Counted from the first letter of the stretch, positions 8,788-19,303 are shown. The stretch is 64,000 nucleotides of DNA from Ferruginibacter sp. (GCA_025362235.1 JANYGZ010000014.1:48378-112377), one strand, 5' to 3'. The notes: generated by a model from the letters alone, not told the origin. Translations and numbers: made by a program.

Positions 8788-11172
8788 TTAAGATTTTGGC
8801 AAAAGAGGCAATTCAATCCCGCCCTGTTGCAAGGCCTCGAATATTTCAATCATAGCACTGCTTCTCATGGTACCTGCTGTGGTAAGATCGTTCACCCAAA
8901 ATATTATCCTTATCTCAATCGATTTTTCAGCAAAAGTCTGCACCATGATGACAGGCCCCGGAACGTGCAATATATTCTCGCTTTTATCAAGCGTTTCTTG
9001 TATTATTTCTTTTGCTTTTGAAATCTTGGCAAGATAGGATATGCCTATAATAAATTCCACCCGCTTGTTACGATTCTGCATTGTCCAGTTGATCAGGTTC
9101 TGTGATAACAGGTTGCCATTTGGTACAACGATGTTCGCTCCATCACCACTTCTTATGGTACTGCTGCGCACACCTATCTCTTTTACGGTGCCGGAGTTAT
9201 CACCCACTTCTATCTGGTCACCCACTTTTATTGGCTGCTCAAAAGCAATGATGATGCCAGATACAAGGTTGTTCACAATGTTCTGCAAACCGAAGCCTAT
9301 ACCTACGCTTAGAGCGCCGATCATGATGGACAATCTATCTACCGGTATGCCTGAAGCGGCAACAGCAATCAGGAAACCAAGTGCCCAAATGCCGAGCCTT
9401 ATTATCAGCAACAATGAGCCAAGCGAACTTCGCTTACCAGGTTTTTTAGCTGCATCGTGACCAAAGAAAAAATTTACAAACCTTGATATCACCGTGGATA
9501 TCCAGATAATGAGGAAAAATATGGCGACACTTTCAAATGTAAAATTGACGCTGCCAATATTTCGTTGCCGGTAAAAAAAATCGGTCATGAAAGTTATAAA
9601 TGAATCGTATAACGTCAGGTTTCTTATCAATGATACAACCCAAAGCACGACTGCCAAAATCCATAATACACGCTTGAAACGGTGCTGTAATTCTTTAAAG
9701 TTGATAAATTCAGAAAAGCGGCTATCACCGAAAGCTTCTGACTGCATATAGATAGCTTCCAGCACGATGGTGCAGAATATTTTTAATGAAATACCTAGCA
9801 GCAGGCATTGCATGGCACTTACTCCAAAAATTTTTGCAAGCGAACTCCTGCCAAATAAATTAAAGGCTATCGACAACACTACTTGCGCCAGCGTAAATAT
9901 AAGTAGCGCCTTTGACGCTGGCGATTCCGGGATGCCTTTAAAATATGGACCCCTAATACTGATAAGCTTTGCACAGATAGCAGCCAATATAAGCCCTGCG
10001 AAAAAGACGCACCAACGCTCTCCAAAAGCTGGCTCTAGCAATATATCATCAACGGCGTAGTACACCCATAAAAGCGAGAGCAACGCACCATATAATTTAG
10101 ATTGTTTACTAAGAAATGGCCCCAGTAAAAACCCAAGCGTAATCAAGCGCATTAGTTCCGTAGCATGGAGGTAGGACATAGTAGGGTTGGCAAAAACAAA
10201 AGGCGAATAAACAAACAGCCCAAACAAAGAAGCGATAAATATGCTGCGCCTTAAAAATATTACCTGATCCAGGATGCTTGCCGCGTTTTCTAACTTTTTA
10301 ATCTTGCGCATATTGAGGATGTTCCAGGCAAGAGTAAAAACAAAAAACAATAAACAAAATGCTGCGGGACGGCCTTGTGCGCTTAGGTAAATGCCAATAA
10401 TCGTGTATGATCTTTGCAGGCCTTCTATCATTACGGTGCCGAGCGTTTTATGATAATCTGTTGGGGAGGCTGCAAATAAATAAGCGTCTTCCTTGCGCCA
10501 CATGGCCATTTTTAAAGTACTTGTCTCATAGGCAAGGTCACTCAAAATATCGTTGGCCTGTAACAATGCAATAGAAGTCCGGTTGCGCATCCAATTAACT
10601 TTTGTGAGTGCCCTTTGCTGTAGCGTGTCCAGTTCAAATACTTCGTCACGCACATCCTGCAGCTGAGATTCCAGCGTTGAATCGGGTAGCTGATAATCCA
10701 GTATCGGATCGTTAATAATAGCCTTTACATCTTTATTATTTTGTGTGAGCTGCTGGCTATAATTATTGAGGTTGGCCTGGTAACCGGTCAATTTTTTCGA
10801 GGTCTCTTTTAAAAGAATAACTACACTATTGAGCCCGCGTAGGTTCCAGGGCGTGTTTGTCATTGCTAACCATTCCCTTAATTTTTTGAGGGACACTTCG
10901 ATATCCGGTAACTCCCTGGATACATGGTCCAGATTTATCTTTCTCCGTACGTAGGAAGTGTTGCGGTCTACAGTTAGTGTATAAGCATTCACCTTATTTA
11001 TAAGATAGGGCATTAGAGTATCGTTCTTAATTTCCGCTACGGCAGAATCATGTTGCTGACGGGTAACTTTTTGATAGTAATGGGCAGCCTTTTGAGAAAA
11101 AGCAGCAGTTACGGAAAGCAAGAAAATGATCGCGGCAGAACTACGTAAAAAGCCTTTTTTAAATATGTTCAT
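8788..11172 (-). CDS. MscS family mechanosensitive ion channel (large, periplasmic N-domain)
   Basis: 794 residues with a signal peptide (ending VTAAFSQ) and a long coiled-coil-rich periplasmic region (about 30-230). About eight to ten transmembrane helices follow, then the MscS core near residues 590-720. The pore-lining helix region has ALSVGIGFGLQNIVNNLVSG, and the beta-domain reads QPIKVGDQIEVGDNSGTVKE followed by the IVVPNG motif. The layout resembles MscK/MscM-type channels that gate on membrane tension during hypo-osmotic shock, in the inner membrane. No operon partner is seen. Its 3' end meets the truncated oxidase remnant. The first Met at 11172 gives a good signal sequence. Confidence 0.93.
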   Translation of the reverse strand: MNIFKKGFLRSSAAIIFLLSVTAAFSQKAAHYYQKVTRQQHDSAVAEIKNDTLMPYLINKVNAYTLTVDRNTSYVRRKINLDHVSRELPDIEVSLKKLREWLAMTNTPWNLRGLNSVVILLKETSKKLTGYQANLNNYSQQLTQNNKDVKAIINDPILDYQLPDSTLESQLQDVRDEVFELDTLQQRALTKVNWMRNRTSIALLQANDILSDLAYETSTLKMAMWRKEDAYLFAASPTDYHKTLGTVMIEGLQRSYTIIGIYLSAQGRPAAFCLLFFVFTLAWNILNMRKIKKLENAASILDQVIFLRRSIFIASLFGLFVYSPFVFANPTMSYLHATELMRLITLGFLLGPFLSKQSKLYGALLSLLWVYYAVDDILLEPAFGERWCVFFAGLILAAICAKLISIRGPYFKGIPESPASKALLIFTLAQVVLSIAFNLFGRSSLAKIFGVSAMQCLLLGISLKIFCTIVLEAIYMQSEAFGDSRFSEFINFKELQHRFKRVLWILAVVLWVVSLIRNLTLYDSFITFMTDFFYRQRNIGSVNFTFESVAIFFLIIWISTVISRFVNFFFGHDAAKKPGKRSSLGSLLLIIRLGIWALGFLIAVAASGIPVDRLSIMIGALSVGIGFGLQNIVNNLVSGIIIAFEQPIKVGDQIEVGDNSGTVKEIGVRSSTIRSGDGANIVVPNGNLLSQNLINWTMQNRNKRVEFIIGISYLAKISKAKEIIQETLDKSENILHVPGPVIMVQTFAEKSIEIRIIFWVNDLTTAGTMRSSAMIEIFEALQQGGIELPLLPKS

Positions 11173-11489
11173 TTAAAGTTTAATTATTCGAAATTTGGGT
11201 TACTATTGCCTCTTGCGCCAACTCATAAGTCTTTTTACTTAATATATTTTTAAAGAGATTAGTGCCATAAATGACTTCTATACAAAAAAAATTGATGGAG
11301 CAAATAAGCTAAATGTTGCAAAGCTAACGTAAGGCTTTGGTTATATATGTAAATAGCTTGTAAATGCTGTGAAAAGAAATAAGAACAAAAGTTGTAATAA
11401 AGTGTTTTTTAAAAGGAATCCCGTTCGATGACAAGGTCTTTGAGCACTCCAAAAGCAAGATAAAAATACTATCTCCAATTTTCTGATAG

Positions 11490-11586
11490 AATATAAACTT
11501 TTTATATTTCCATAAGGCCCCTCACTCAAAAACTCATTCACAACATGATTATTGTTCGCCACAACCGGATATTTGTCCAGGTCCAT
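11490..11586 (-). pseudogene. Short 5' fragment resembling DUF6934 proteins
   Basis: From an ATG at 11584-11586 the minus strand reads MDLDKYPVVANNNHVVNEF then LSEGPYGNIK, close to the N-terminus of the Bacteroidota DUF6934 family ('..EFISEGPKGxIxK'). After about residue 28 the frame loses similarity. Scattered pieces in other frames (KIGDSIF, then ILAFGVLKD) hint at the next conserved strand with frameshifts. No full gene remains. The assignment rests on a short stretch recalled from memory. Confidence 0.4.
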
Positions 11587-11751
11587 TTATTGGAGAGATT
11601 TAATTACTTTTGCGAGGCTAAAAACCCCTTGTTTTTTTGTAATTACAAAAAAGGTGAACAAAAATTTCCTATTGTAGTAATAGATTGATTTTGATATAGA
11701 TAAAAGCTATTGCTTCGTTTTGCCATCCTGACAAAGATTTTCATCAGAATT

Positions 11752-11785
11752 AAAAGCCCGTAAAATCCAATTTTTACGGGCTTTT
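11752..11785. terminator. Strong palindromic hairpin, orphan intrinsic terminator-like structure
   Basis: A 14-base arm AAAAGCCCGTAAAA (11752-11765) pairs perfectly with TTTTACGGGCTTTT (11772-11785) around a six-base loop, flanked by A-rich and T-rich runs. This is the form of a bidirectional intrinsic terminator. It lies in the middle of a 785-base region between two divergent genes, so no intact gene ends here. It may have served a gene now lost, such as the DUF6934 fragment nearby. The rest of 11173-11966 shows no other gene. Confidence 0.6.
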
Positions 11786-11966
11786 GTTTTCCACGCCATT
11801 TTATTGCAAATAGTATCAATACCTGATCTAACAAAATGGCGACTTGCTCTGGATAAAATAGATTTTCATATAAAAGTTTTAACAATTTAAATAAAAAAAC
11901 AATCTCTCAGGTTCATTAAGCATCAAAATTTATGGTAACTTACAGTATACCATAAACTTGCAACAC

Positions 11967-14396
11967 ATGAGCTGCTATATTAAAACCTCATTATGTTTTT
12001 TATTGCTTACTGCAACAATTCAATGCAGCGCCCAGAGTAGTGTTCAAAATATTGATACGCTGGCAGGCAGATTTATACAGGAGCTAAGGCTTAATACAAA
12101 AGAAAAAATACTTGTTCAAACCAATAAATGCTTTTATGTAGCGGGTGAAGAATTATGGCTGAAAGCCTATGTCATCAATGAGCTATCTCATAAATATTAT
12201 TCTCAAAGTAAAACACTGTATGTGGATTTGGTAAACGACAAGGATACTGCTATCGCACAGTTACTGCTAAACATTCCTAAGCAACAAACCGAAGGCGTAA
12301 TTCCATTATCCGCTGCTTTACCGGAAGGCAATTACTGGCTACGTGCTTATACTGCCAACATGCTTCAGCACGATACATCATCTATTCTTGTTTTACCGAT
12401 TTATATCCTCAATAAAAATATTCATACTGAATTATCAGCCAAAGAAAATAATACAATGGCTACCTCAGCAAATGAGAAACCAGCACTCAGTTTTTTTCCA
12501 GAAGGCGGAGCAGTAATCGAAGACGCAAATGTGGTAATCGGTTTTAAGGCCACTGATAAAGAAGGCCACCCCATGCTGGTTTCAGGAACTGTAACCGATA
12601 GTTATGATAAAGAAGTTACTACTTTTAAGACTGACAGTAACGGATTGGGAAAATTCAATTATCATGTGTTTAAAAGCCGCAAATGTGTTGCTCATGTAAA
12701 GTGGAACAACCAGAATCTTAGCTGGCCATTACCGGCAGCCAACCAATTCGCCAGCCAAGTGTCTATAGTTGAAGAAGATGCCAACAATTTTAAAGCCGTT
12801 GTTTTAATGGGCGATTCAATATATAAAAAAGATAAGCCGACCTACTTGTTGGGTATTAGCCGCGACAGCCTTTGTTTTGCCAGTACTGGTGTAGGGCAGT
12901 ATGAAGTATTTATTCCAAAAAAGAGTTTTCCGGCTGGGTTAGCAACGCTTTATCTTTTTAATGATCAGGACCAGGTGGTAGGGGAACGAGCTATTTATAT
13001 CAATAGAGAAAAAGAAGATGTTGAAATAAAAACGGATAAGGATAATTACAAAGCCCGTGATAAAGTTACGCTTACTGTTACCACAGGAGACCCATTATCA
13101 GGCCCGCAAATTGCCGCCCTTTCAGTATCTGTAACTGACGATATTATTGCCGGAGAGCCCATGGGACAAGCTACCAATCCTTATAGCCAACTGGGGGTAG
13201 CGGGCAATTCTTCAGACAATTTTTTACTTACTCAGCCACAGTGGTATACCGGCAGAAGTTTTAATAAGAACATAGCTGAACTTGCCGCTAAAACAAATTT
13301 TGACAGCGACAGTACTATTACCGATATAAAAGGAAAAGTATTGAATAATAAAAATCAACCTGTGCCAAACAGAACTGTAACCTTGTATAATACCAAACAA
13401 ATAAACCTGTTTACCAGTACTACTACCGATAGCAGCGGGCATTTTAAATTTCCATTGCTTTCTTATCCTGACAGTGTTGCATTTACAATACAGGTAAGCA
13501 ACCAAAAAGGAATTAAACAGAATGAAAAAATCATTGTAGATGCTTTCCCTTTTCCAAAGTTTGCAACCCCGTTATCACTTAAAAAAAAATTATCGATGCA
13601 GCAAACACATCAGGTACAAAATTTTCGTGTAAAGTACCTGGATGATTATATTGTTGGCAACAGCAAAGAATGGATGAAGGGGGTAACGGTTAAAAGTAAA
13701 TTAACGACCTACGATCAAAACAAACGCGTTAGTTCATTTTCAACCGTTTTAACTGGTGATGCAATACGAAAAACAAGTGCAACCAGCACTGGAGCTTCCT
13801 TACTTGGTGCACCCGGGGTTCACTTAAGGTCGGGGTATGTTATTGTAGGTGGAGGCCCTGTTGACTTTGGTTCTTCAAACAATGACGAACCTATATTGGT
13901 TATGGACGGAGTAATAGTAACTCAGGAGTCTGGTGGCGGGGGAAGCGATGTATCTACTGAATCAAGCCCACTGCTGCGTTATTTAACCAACATTCCGCCA
14001 GACGTGATTGATTTTATTGAAATTTTAAATGGTGCGCAGGCTGCAATTTATGGCGCCAGGGGCGGTAATGGCGCTATCGTAATAAATACAGCTAACAAAA
14101 CAAATATTAGCAGTAGTAATGAAAGCGTGGGTAGTCTTGAATACAGGCCCAAATCATATCATCAGCCTGCCAAATTCAATATACCTGACTATGATAATAA
14201 AGCTATAAAAGAAGCAGACTTTACAGATACCAGGTATACCCTTTACTGGAACGGTCATGTGTATACCAATGATAAAGGAAAAGCTGTGGTATCATTTTTT
14301 ACTGCCGATGCTTCCAGTACGTATACCATTACAGTATCTGGCATAACTGCAAGCGGGGATATTATTTATAAAAAAGCAACGTTCAGAAGAAAGTAA
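11967..14396 (+). CDS. MG2-like / TonB-plug domain protein, copy 1
   Basis: 809 residues from the ATG at 11967; alignment with the downstream paralogue supports this start over an in-frame TTG at 11958. The signal peptide ends TATIQCSAQ. Residues about 30-150 resemble an alpha-2-macroglobulin MG2-type domain (VQTNKCFYVAGEELWLKAYV; LPEGNYWLRAYTANML). A carboxypeptidase-regulatory-like strand set lies near 450-530 (DIKGKVLNNKNQPVPNRTV). A TonB-receptor plug-like domain lies near 595-710 (APGVHLRSG; PPDVIDFIEILNGAQAAIYG; GGNGAIVINT). No barrel follows: the C-terminal domain is a short Ig-like strand set. Probably cell-surface or periplasmic. The function of barrel-less plug proteins is unknown. 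Tandem duplicate of the next gene. Confidence 0.85.
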   Translation: MSCYIKTSLCFLLLTATIQCSAQSSVQNIDTLAGRFIQELRLNTKEKILVQTNKCFYVAGEELWLKAYVINELSHKYYSQSKTLYVDLVNDKDTAIAQLLLNIPKQQTEGVIPLSAALPEGNYWLRAYTANMLQHDTSSILVLPIYILNKNIHTELSAKENNTMATSANEKPALSFFPEGGAVIEDANVVIGFKATDKEGHPMLVSGTVTDSYDKEVTTFKTDSNGLGKFNYHVFKSRKCVAHVKWNNQNLSWPLPAANQFASQVSIVEEDANNFKAVVLMGDSIYKKDKPTYLLGISRDSLCFASTGVGQYEVFIPKKSFPAGLATLYLFNDQDQVVGERAIYINREKEDVEIKTDKDNYKARDKVTLTVTTGDPLSGPQIAALSVSVTDDIIAGEPMGQATNPYSQLGVAGNSSDNFLLTQPQWYTGRSFNKNIAELAAKTNFDSDSTITDIKGKVLNNKNQPVPNRTVTLYNTKQINLFTSTTTDSSGHFKFPLLSYPDSVAFTIQVSNQKGIKQNEKIIVDAFPFPKFATPLSLKKKLSMQQTHQVQNFRVKYLDDYIVGNSKEWMKGVTVKSKLTTYDQNKRVSSFSTVLTGDAIRKTSATSTGASLLGAPGVHLRSGYVIVGGGPVDFGSSNNDEPILVMDGVIVTQESGGGGSDVSTESSPLLRYLTNIPPDVIDFIEILNGAQAAIYGARGGNGAIVINTANKTNISSSNESVGSLEYRPKSYHQPAKFNIPDYDNKAIKEADFTDTRYTLYWNGHVYTNDKGKAVVSFFTADASSTYTITVSGITASGDIIYKKATFRRK

Positions 14397-14544
14397 AACA
14401 GGTCGCTAATCAATATTTTTATAACCTATTGCTTTGTCTTGAAAAAATTCTGAAAAATTTTGTGACTGGTATCTATTTACGAAATGCTTTAGGGCCTGCT
14501 TACAAAATTTTAATTAACCTGGGGGATAACTTAACGCTTGCAAT

Positions 14545-16986
14545 ATGAATACTACAATTAAAACATTACTGTCTTTTTTATTAGTAGCTGCAAGTATTCA
14601 ATGCAATGCCCAGGGCGACATTCAAAATGTAGATACGCTTGCCGGGAGTTTTATAAGAGAGCTCCGGCATGATGCAAAAGAAAAAATATTCGTTCAAACC
14701 AATAAATGGTTTTATACTGCATGAGAACAATTATGGCTGAAGGCATATATTATCAATTCGCTTTCTCATAAGTATTATTCAAAAAGTAAAACACTGTATG
14801 TAGATTTGGTAAATGATAAGGATACTGTGGTTGCACAACTACTGTTAAACATCCCCAGGCAACATACAGACGCAGCGATTCCACTATTAACTACTTTGCC
14901 CGAAGGGAATTACTGGCTTAGGGTATACACGGCCAATATGCTGCAGCATGACAGCTCCTCTATTTTTGTTTTACCAATTTATATTATTAACAAACGCTTC
15001 CCATCTTTATTAACAAACGAAGCCAATGATACTGTTAAAGTAGCCACAAATGAATCTCTACAACTCAATTTTTTTCCAGAAGGTGGTGCATTGATTGAAG
15101 CCAGCAATGCTGTTATTGGTTTTAAGGTAACCGATACAAAAGGTCGTCCAATGCAAGTTTCGGGTTATATAGCCGATAGCGGGTATAAAGAAGTCACTGT
15201 TTTCAAAAGTGACAGTAATGGGTTAGGCAGGTTTAATTACTTTGTTTTACAAAGCCGTAAAAGTATTGCTCATATAAATTGGAATAACCAGGATCTTGCC
15301 TGGCCATTGCCCAAGGCTACCCATTACGCCAGCGGGGTTTCTGTTATTGAGGAGGATGCCGTTAACATTAAAGTCCTTGTATCCTTAGATGATTCAGTGT
15401 TTAATAAAGACAGGCGAACTTACCTGCTGGGCATCAGCAGAGATAGTCTTTGTTTTGCCAGTGTTGGCAAAGGAATGTATGAAATAAATATTCCTAAAAA
15501 GAATTTTCCAAACGGAATTGCAACACTTTTTCTTTTTAATGATCAGCAGCAAGTGGTAAGCGAACGGACTGTGTATATCATTAAAGAAAAAGAAAATATC
15601 GTAATTAAAACCAATAAAGATAATTATAAAACCCGCGATAAGGTTACGTTAACGATTACTAACGGAGATGAAGTATTGCAGCCGGCAATGACAGCTTTAT
15701 CGGTATCAGTTACTGACGATAACCTTGCTGAACAACCAATGGGATCAACTGCCAACCCTTTCGAACAACTAGGGGGAATTACCCAACCCTCAGATAATTT
15801 TTTATTGACACAACCACTGTTATATGCCGGCAAAAGTCTCAATAGCTCTTTTACAGTTGATGAAGTAAAAGAGTCTTATGATGAAGACAGTTCCATCACC
15901 GATATAAAAGGGAAAATTCTGAATAATAAGAATCAACCGTTGGCAAACAGAATTGTTACTTTGTACAGTACTCAAAAAATTAAATTGTTTACAAGCACTA
16001 CCACAGATAGCAGCGGACATTTTACATTTCCAATGCTTTTCTATCCAGACAGTGTACAGTTTACGATACAGGTAACCGACAAAAAAGGTTTTAAAGAAAA
16101 TGATCAAATTATTATGGACGATTTTCATTTTCCAACATTTACAACACCGGCATCACTCAAAAAAAAATTATCCCCTCAACAAACAAAGCAGGTAAAGAAC
16201 TTTCGCGTAAAATACCTGGATGATTATGTTATTTTTACAGGTAAAGAATGGCTAAAGGGTGTTACTGTTATTGGCAAAATGAAAATAACAAGCTACGACG
16301 CAAACAAACGCTTCAGCATGTTTTCAAATATATTTACCGGTGACGAATTGCGAAAAATAACTAATAATGACATCCGTTTAGCATTACTAATGGTGCATGG
16401 AATTCACCTTTCACAAGGGGAAATTACCGTAGGGGTAGGTGGGCCATCTTCTATGGGGAGTGCTGGTGCTATTAATAGTAGTGCTCCAGCGGGTGTCCAA
16501 CATGTTGCCGTTAGTTATACAGATGCCGGACCTTTATGGATTGTTGATGGCGCTTATGTTAGTGAGGAAGTGGTGATGAACATAACACCAGATATTGTTG
16601 ATTTTATAGAAGTATTAAAAGGACCTGATGCTGCTTTTTTTGGAAGCCGTGGAGCTAACGGTGCTATTATTATAAATACCAAGTTCGATTTAAATATTAG
16701 TAGAGATTACCATAACGTGGGTATTCTTAGGTACACTCCTAAATCTTACCACCAGGTAGCGGAATTCAGCATGTCCGATTATGATGATAAGGGTATAAAA
16801 GAAGCAGACTTCAAAGATTCCAGGTCTACCCTTTACTGGAATGGTCATTTGTATACCAATGATAAGGGCAAAGCAGCGGTATCATTTTTTACTGCGGATG
16901 CAGCCAGCACATATACCATTACAGTATCAGGTATTACAGTTAACGGGGAAGTTATCTACAAGAAGTCTGCATTTAAAACTAAATAA
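14545..16986 (+). pseudogene. MG2-like / TonB-plug domain protein, copy 2, interrupted by an in-frame TGA
   Basis: Starting at the ATG 14545 (MNTTIKTLLSFLLVAASIQC, signal peptide) the frame follows copy 1 closely until codon 60. There GCA TGA GAA (TGA at 14722-14724) replaces the Gly codon of copy 1 (AGEELWLKAY versus A*EQLWLKAY). The frame then stays open for 754 more codons to 16986, with regulatory-like and plug domains conserved (LAGSFIRELR; PDIVDFIEVLKGPDAAFFG; GANGAIIINT). A single substitution GGA to TGA would explain it. The unbroken part suggests a very recent event, a sequencing error, or internal initiation. An internal start at the ATG 14806 would lack the signal peptide. Confidence 0.8.
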
Positions 16987-17054
16987 AACGATAGTTCACT
17001 AGAAAGTTTAATACAGCTTCGCAATGAAAGAAACAACCCCTTTTCAAAGCTTTA

Positions 17055-17804
17055 TTACCAGTTAAGTGCTGTACCCATTCTTACAAAAGCTTCTGCGGCC
17101 GGTACATTTATTTCAATACCCCTGAATATTTCCATCATGCCATGATTGCAATCTGAAGAAGCATAAATACCCGGAGGGTTTTGGCTGGTATGACAAAAAA
17201 CTGCCTTCTTTTTTTGTTCTTTAGTAGCACTGATGTCAACATAATCAGTAGGTTTAAAACCCATTGTTTGAGACCCTGTGCATACTTCAAAAAAATACAG
17301 TTCAAATTTTTTACCCGTTCTTACCCAACTTTGTATGGTAAGCAGGCTGGCAGCCTGGTGGTCTTTGTGCGAATCCAATGGCCAGTGTGTAAAAACAATC
17401 TGGGGATTTTCAGTTGTAATAAGTGCCTGTATTTTTTTTACCCACTCATTGTTAACGGTACCTTCACTATCAACCTGCCCGGCAAATACAGGTTTTGCAT
17501 TCAGTATTTTACAGGCCGCTATCGCTTCCTTAGTACGGATAGAAGCTGCTTCTGCAAATGATTTTCCAGCAATGCCGGCTTCGCCGCTGGTTAAATAAAT
17601 AATGGTTATGTCATGCCCTGCTGCTGCAAGCAGCGCAAGTGTGCCTCCACAGCCACTTTCAGGATCATCCGGGTGACCACCTACACAAACTATTTTTAAT
17701 TTCTTATCTTTTTTATGGGTACCTGCTTTTACAAAGGCAGGTAAACTAAAAGCTGCAGTTGCAGCTACAACATTTTTTGCAAAGTTTCTGCGTGTGGATG
17801 CCAT
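17055..17804 (-). CDS. PIG-L family deacetylase (LmbE-like), exported
   Basis: 249 residues. The N-terminus STRRNFAKNVVAATAAFSLP looks like a twin-arginine-type signal (RR followed by a hydrophobic stretch). The PIG-L fold is marked by the zinc-binding block GGHPDDPESGCGGT near residue 38 and by the distal HWPLDSHKDHQAA with further zinc ligands near 140. These enzymes remove acetyl groups from N-acetylglucosamine-type substrates. The exact sugar here is unknown. It is convergent with the broken paralogue upstream and divergent from the response regulator. Confidence 0.9.
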   Translation of the reverse strand: MASTRRNFAKNVVAATAAFSLPAFVKAGTHKKDKKLKIVCVGGHPDDPESGCGGTLALLAAAGHDITIIYLTSGEAGIAGKSFAEAASIRTKEAIAACKILNAKPVFAGQVDSEGTVNNEWVKKIQALITTENPQIVFTHWPLDSHKDHQAASLLTIQSWVRTGKKFELYFFEVCTGSQTMGFKPTDYVDISATKEQKKKAVFCHTSQNPPGIYASSDCNHGMMEIFRGIEINVPAAEAFVRMGTALNW

Positions 17805-17917
17805 CAGTTATATTATTTTAAAGTGAGTAGTATAGCTTATTTGGTAAATGTAGAGCAATTCAGTTTTTCTGCAACCTAATCAACATGGTATTTCACTACA
17901 TTTGAAAAAAATAAGCT

Positions 17918-19258
17918 GTGGGCAGAATACTTATTATTGATGATGAAGAAAAACTAAGGATGCTGATGGCACGTATTATCGGTTTGGAAGGTTTTGAGGT
18001 AGTTGAGGCTGCCACCTGTAAGGCTGGTTTAAAAAAGCTGGAACAATTTTCCGTAGATGTAGTGCTTTGTGATGTAAAACTTCCCGATGGTAATGGTGTT
18101 GATTTGATTAAAGAAATAAAAAACCTATATCCGCAGGTTGAAATCATTTTACTGACTGCCTATGGTAATATTCCAGATGGAGTGCAGGCTATTAAAAATG
18201 GCGCTTTTGATTACCTCACCAAGGGCAACGACAATGATAAAATAATCCCCCTTATTAACCGGGCACTCGAAAAAATACAATTGCAAAAACGCATCGAAAA
18301 ATTGGAACAGCAGGTAGGTAAAAAATATGGCTTTGAAAGCATTTTAGGTTCTTCCCCACTAATACAGGAAGCCATTGACTTTGCTAAAAAAGTAGCTCCC
18401 ACAAATGCCAGTGTTTTATTGTTGGGAGAAACGGGTACAGGTAAGGAAGTATTTGCACAGGCCATTCATAACGGTAGCCAAAGAATGGGTAAACCCTTTA
18501 TGGCACTCAATTGCAGCGCATTTGGCAAAGAGTTGCTGGAGAGTGAAATATTTGGGCATAAAGCGGGTGCTTTTACCGGTGCATTAAAAGATAAAAAAGG
18601 TTTGATTGAAGAAGCAAATACAGGCACTTTATTTTTGGACGAGATTGGCGAGATGCATATTGACCTGCAGTCGAAATTATTACGGGTGCTGGAAACCAAT
18701 GAATTTATAAAAGTAGGAGATACAAAATCAACTAAAGTGGATGTGAGAATTATTGCAGCCACCAACCGCGACTTACAGGAGGAAGTAAAGACCGGCAGGT
18801 TTAGAGAGGATCTTTTTTACAGGATAAATGTTTTTACTATAATGCTTCCTGCATTGAGGGATAGAAAGAAAGACATCCCTGTTTTGGCAAATTATTTTTT
18901 ACAGTTATTTGCACAAAAAACTAATAAGCGCATTGAAGGGATGAGTAAGGATTTTATTGCTCATTTACAAAACCATCAATGGAAAGGAAATATAAGGGAA
19001 TTAAAAAATGTAATTGAAAGAGCCGTAATATTAGTGGAAGGGGCTCAATTGACAGCAGGCAGTTTACCGGTGGAATTACAAATTAATGATACGCGCCATC
19101 AAAGCGGTATGTCGGCTTTTGAATTATCAAGTGTTGAAAAATTACATATTCAGCGGGTTTTAAATCACACGAAGGGAAATAAAACAGAAGCTGCCCGCCT
19201 CCTAAATATTGGATTAACCACCTTGTATAGAAAAATTGAGGAGTATAAACTTTTTTAA
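17918..19258 (+). CDS. Sigma-54-dependent response regulator (NtrC family)
   Basis: 446 residues from a GTG start at 17918; no earlier in-frame ATG fits. Domain order is classic. A receiver domain has phospho-acceptor Asp52 in VVLCDVKLPDG. The AAA+ domain has Walker A GETGTGKEVFAQAIH, the GAFTGA sigma-54 contact loop and Walker B GTLFLDEIGEM. A Fis-type helix-turn-helix follows at the C-terminus (NKTEAARLLNIGLTTLYRK). It activates sigma-54 promoters when phosphorylated. It lies directly upstream of kup and the kdp genes, and no OmpR-type KdpE is present, so it is the likely partner of the KdpD-like protein and histidine kinase at 26.9-29.8 kb. Confidence 0.93.
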   Translation: MGRILIIDDEEKLRMLMARIIGLEGFEVVEAATCKAGLKKLEQFSVDVVLCDVKLPDGNGVDLIKEIKNLYPQVEIILLTAYGNIPDGVQAIKNGAFDYLTKGNDNDKIIPLINRALEKIQLQKRIEKLEQQVGKKYGFESILGSSPLIQEAIDFAKKVAPTNASVLLLGETGTGKEVFAQAIHNGSQRMGKPFMALNCSAFGKELLESEIFGHKAGAFTGALKDKKGLIEEANTGTLFLDEIGEMHIDLQSKLLRVLETNEFIKVGDTKSTKVDVRIIAATNRDLQEEVKTGRFREDLFYRINVFTIMLPALRDRKKDIPVLANYFLQLFAQKTNKRIEGMSKDFIAHLQNHQWKGNIRELKNVIERAVILVEGAQLTAGSLPVELQINDTRHQSGMSAFELSSVEKLHIQRVLNHTKGNKTEAARLLNIGLTTLYRKIEEYKLF

Positions 19259-19277
19259 ACCATTTCAAAATGAAAAT

Positions 19278-19303
19278 CACCCTCCCAAAATGGAGGGTTT
19301 TTA
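19278..19303 (+). terminator. Intrinsic terminator after the response regulator
   Basis: ACCCTCC pairs with GGAGGGT across a CAAAAT loop and is followed by a T run, 20-45 bases after the regulator stop codon. It separates the regulator transcript from kup. Confidence 0.75.

Noticed and set aside
11643..11885. 80-codon minus-strand frame across the orphan hairpin
   Set aside because: It reads through a perfect terminator-type hairpin, has no motif and a composition typical of non-coding DNA.
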